A stretch of DNA of 64,000 nt from Flavobacterium lindanitolerans (GTDB taxonomy: Bacteria; Bacteroidota; Bacteroidia; Flavobacteriales; Flavobacteriaceae): the NCBI RefSeq assembly GCF_002846575.1, contig NZ_PJND01000009.1, positions 124,001 to 188,000 of the forward strand, in the 5' to 3' direction. The position numbers and the translations under genes were made by a program. Below, one piece after another: positions 63,455 to 64,000 of this stretch. Position 1 is the stretch's first letter; each line of letters starts with the position of its first letter. Under the pieces are notes generated by a model. It ran no database searches. It had not been told where the DNA came from and worked only from the letters and a program-made list of their open reading frames with translations.

Positions 63455-64000
63455 ATGAAATTAGTTACTTTCACGCATAAAAATTCAGAACCAAAGCTTG
63501 GAATTTTCAACAATGACACAGTTCTTGACCTGGAAGCGTTTGCACACAAACACAATGAAGAATTTCCAAGAACCATGTTGGAACTGATTGACCTTGGATT
63601 GGAAGAAGTTAGCAGAATTGCTGAAATCCTGAAAACCTCTTCAGAAAGTGCCATCGCAGCAGCTTCGCTTCCTTTAAACGAAATAAAGCTTTTGGCTCCA
63701 ATTACTAAACCAAGAAAAAATATTATCGGTATTGGACTGAATTATACGGAACATGTAGCAGAATCAGCCAGAACACTAGATACGTCAAAAGATTTACCGC
63801 AACAGCCGGTTATCTTCTCAAAACCACCAACTGCAGTGATTGGTAACGATGAAGCTATCCTTCACAACACAAAACTGACGCAACAACTGGATTGGGAAGT
63901 TGAATTGGCAGTAATAATCAGCAAAAAAGGAAAATACATTGCTAAAGAAAATGCTATGGATTATGTTTTTGGCTACACTGTTATCAATGATATCAGCGCC
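63455..64000 (+). CDS. Fumarylacetoacetate hydrolase family protein, 3' end outside the window
   Basis: A partial gene: 182 codons are seen from the ATG at 63455. It has KPRKNIIGIGLNYTEHVAES (the FAH-family metal-site entry), PVIFSKPPTAVIGNDEAI, and DWEVELAVIISKKG then GYTVINDIS, all hallmark FAH motifs including the acidic ligands in DWEVELAV. Next to gentisate dioxygenase it is most likely a fumarylpyruvate or maleylpyruvate hydrolase that ends the gentisate pathway. The 5' part of the gene is complete. Confidence 0.92.
   Translation, partial: MKLVTFTHKNSEPKLGIFNNDTVLDLEAFAHKHNEEFPRTMLELIDLGLEEVSRIAEILKTSSESAIAAASLPLNEIKLLAPITKPRKNIIGIGLNYTEHVAESARTLDTSKDLPQQPVIFSKPPTAVIGNDEAILHNTKLTQQLDWEVELAVIISKKGKYIAKENAMDYVFGYTVINDISA

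Overview
The window looks like a chromosomal stretch of a Flavobacteriaceae bacterium (Flavobacterium-like, Bacteroidota). The DNA is AT-rich. Bacteroidota-type -7 promoter elements (TAnnTTTG) lie just upstream of many starts, and Shine-Dalgarno sequences are mostly absent. Family content is also typical: a T9SS sorting domain, DUF2911, DUF4421, SIMPL, LytTR, membrane AraC and flavobacterial VGIGT-type secreted proteins. I found no rRNA, tRNA or CRISPR array.

Layout. (1) About 0.2-8.8 kb is an accessory, defence-like region. It holds a minus-strand type I restriction-modification operon, hsdR-ATPase-hsdM-hsdS, in which an OLD/RloA-like ATPase is translationally coupled between hsdR and hsdM. 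Next come an XRE regulator, a divergent SymE-like toxin, and about 700 bp of non-coding palindromes that may be the edge of a mobile element. (2) 8.8-19.4 kb is core-like: a 24-residue membrane peptide, CbpA/CbpM, DUF2911, a DMT transporter, a DUF294 protein with a DnaQ-like partner, a histidine kinase and NtrC-type regulator pair, then a sigma-54-type promoter leading into a Cys-rich peptide, glutamate dehydrogenase and a GreA/Rnk-like protein. (3) 19.5-31.4 kb holds regulators (LuxR-, AraC- and histidine-kinase-type), an oxidoreductase/azoreductase/HxlR group, a membrane/SIMPL group and acs. (4) 31.7-45.3 kb holds HPP, DUF2147 and a beta-barrel protein, a LytTR regulator, an intradiol dioxygenase-like lipoprotein, two SDR genes with an AraC regulator, patatin, GDPD, a large LRR-T9SS protein, DUF4421 and DUF2200. 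(5) 45.3-50.9 kb holds three tandem paralogous secreted proteins, a DUF4377-META protein and threonine aldolase. (6) 51.1-53.4 kb holds an outer-membrane-type gene split by one in-frame TAG. (7) 53.7-64.0 kb is a plus-strand aromatic catabolic operon: flavin reductase, salicylyl/2-aminobenzoyl-CoA hydroxylase-OYE fusion, aryl-CoA ligase, FMN glutamate-synthase-like protein, thioesterase, nitrilase, REP-type transposase, gentisate 1,2-dioxygenase and a truncated FAH-family hydrolase.

How the genes fit together. The last operon reads as CoA activation, 5-hydroxylation, thioester hydrolysis, gentisate ring cleavage and hydrolysis of the ring-cleavage product. A nitrilase and a glutamate-synthase-like flavoprotein suggest that the natural substrate may carry nitrogen. 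A RAYT transposase and three copies of its probable REP palindrome sit in the gaps of this operon. The strongest leads are the ATPase inside the hsd operon, the SymE/antisense arrangement, the TAG-split barrel gene, the RAYT/REP system, and the sigma-54 activator next to a sigma-54-like promoter for gdhA. Functions are assigned by reading motifs only; no database search was possible.
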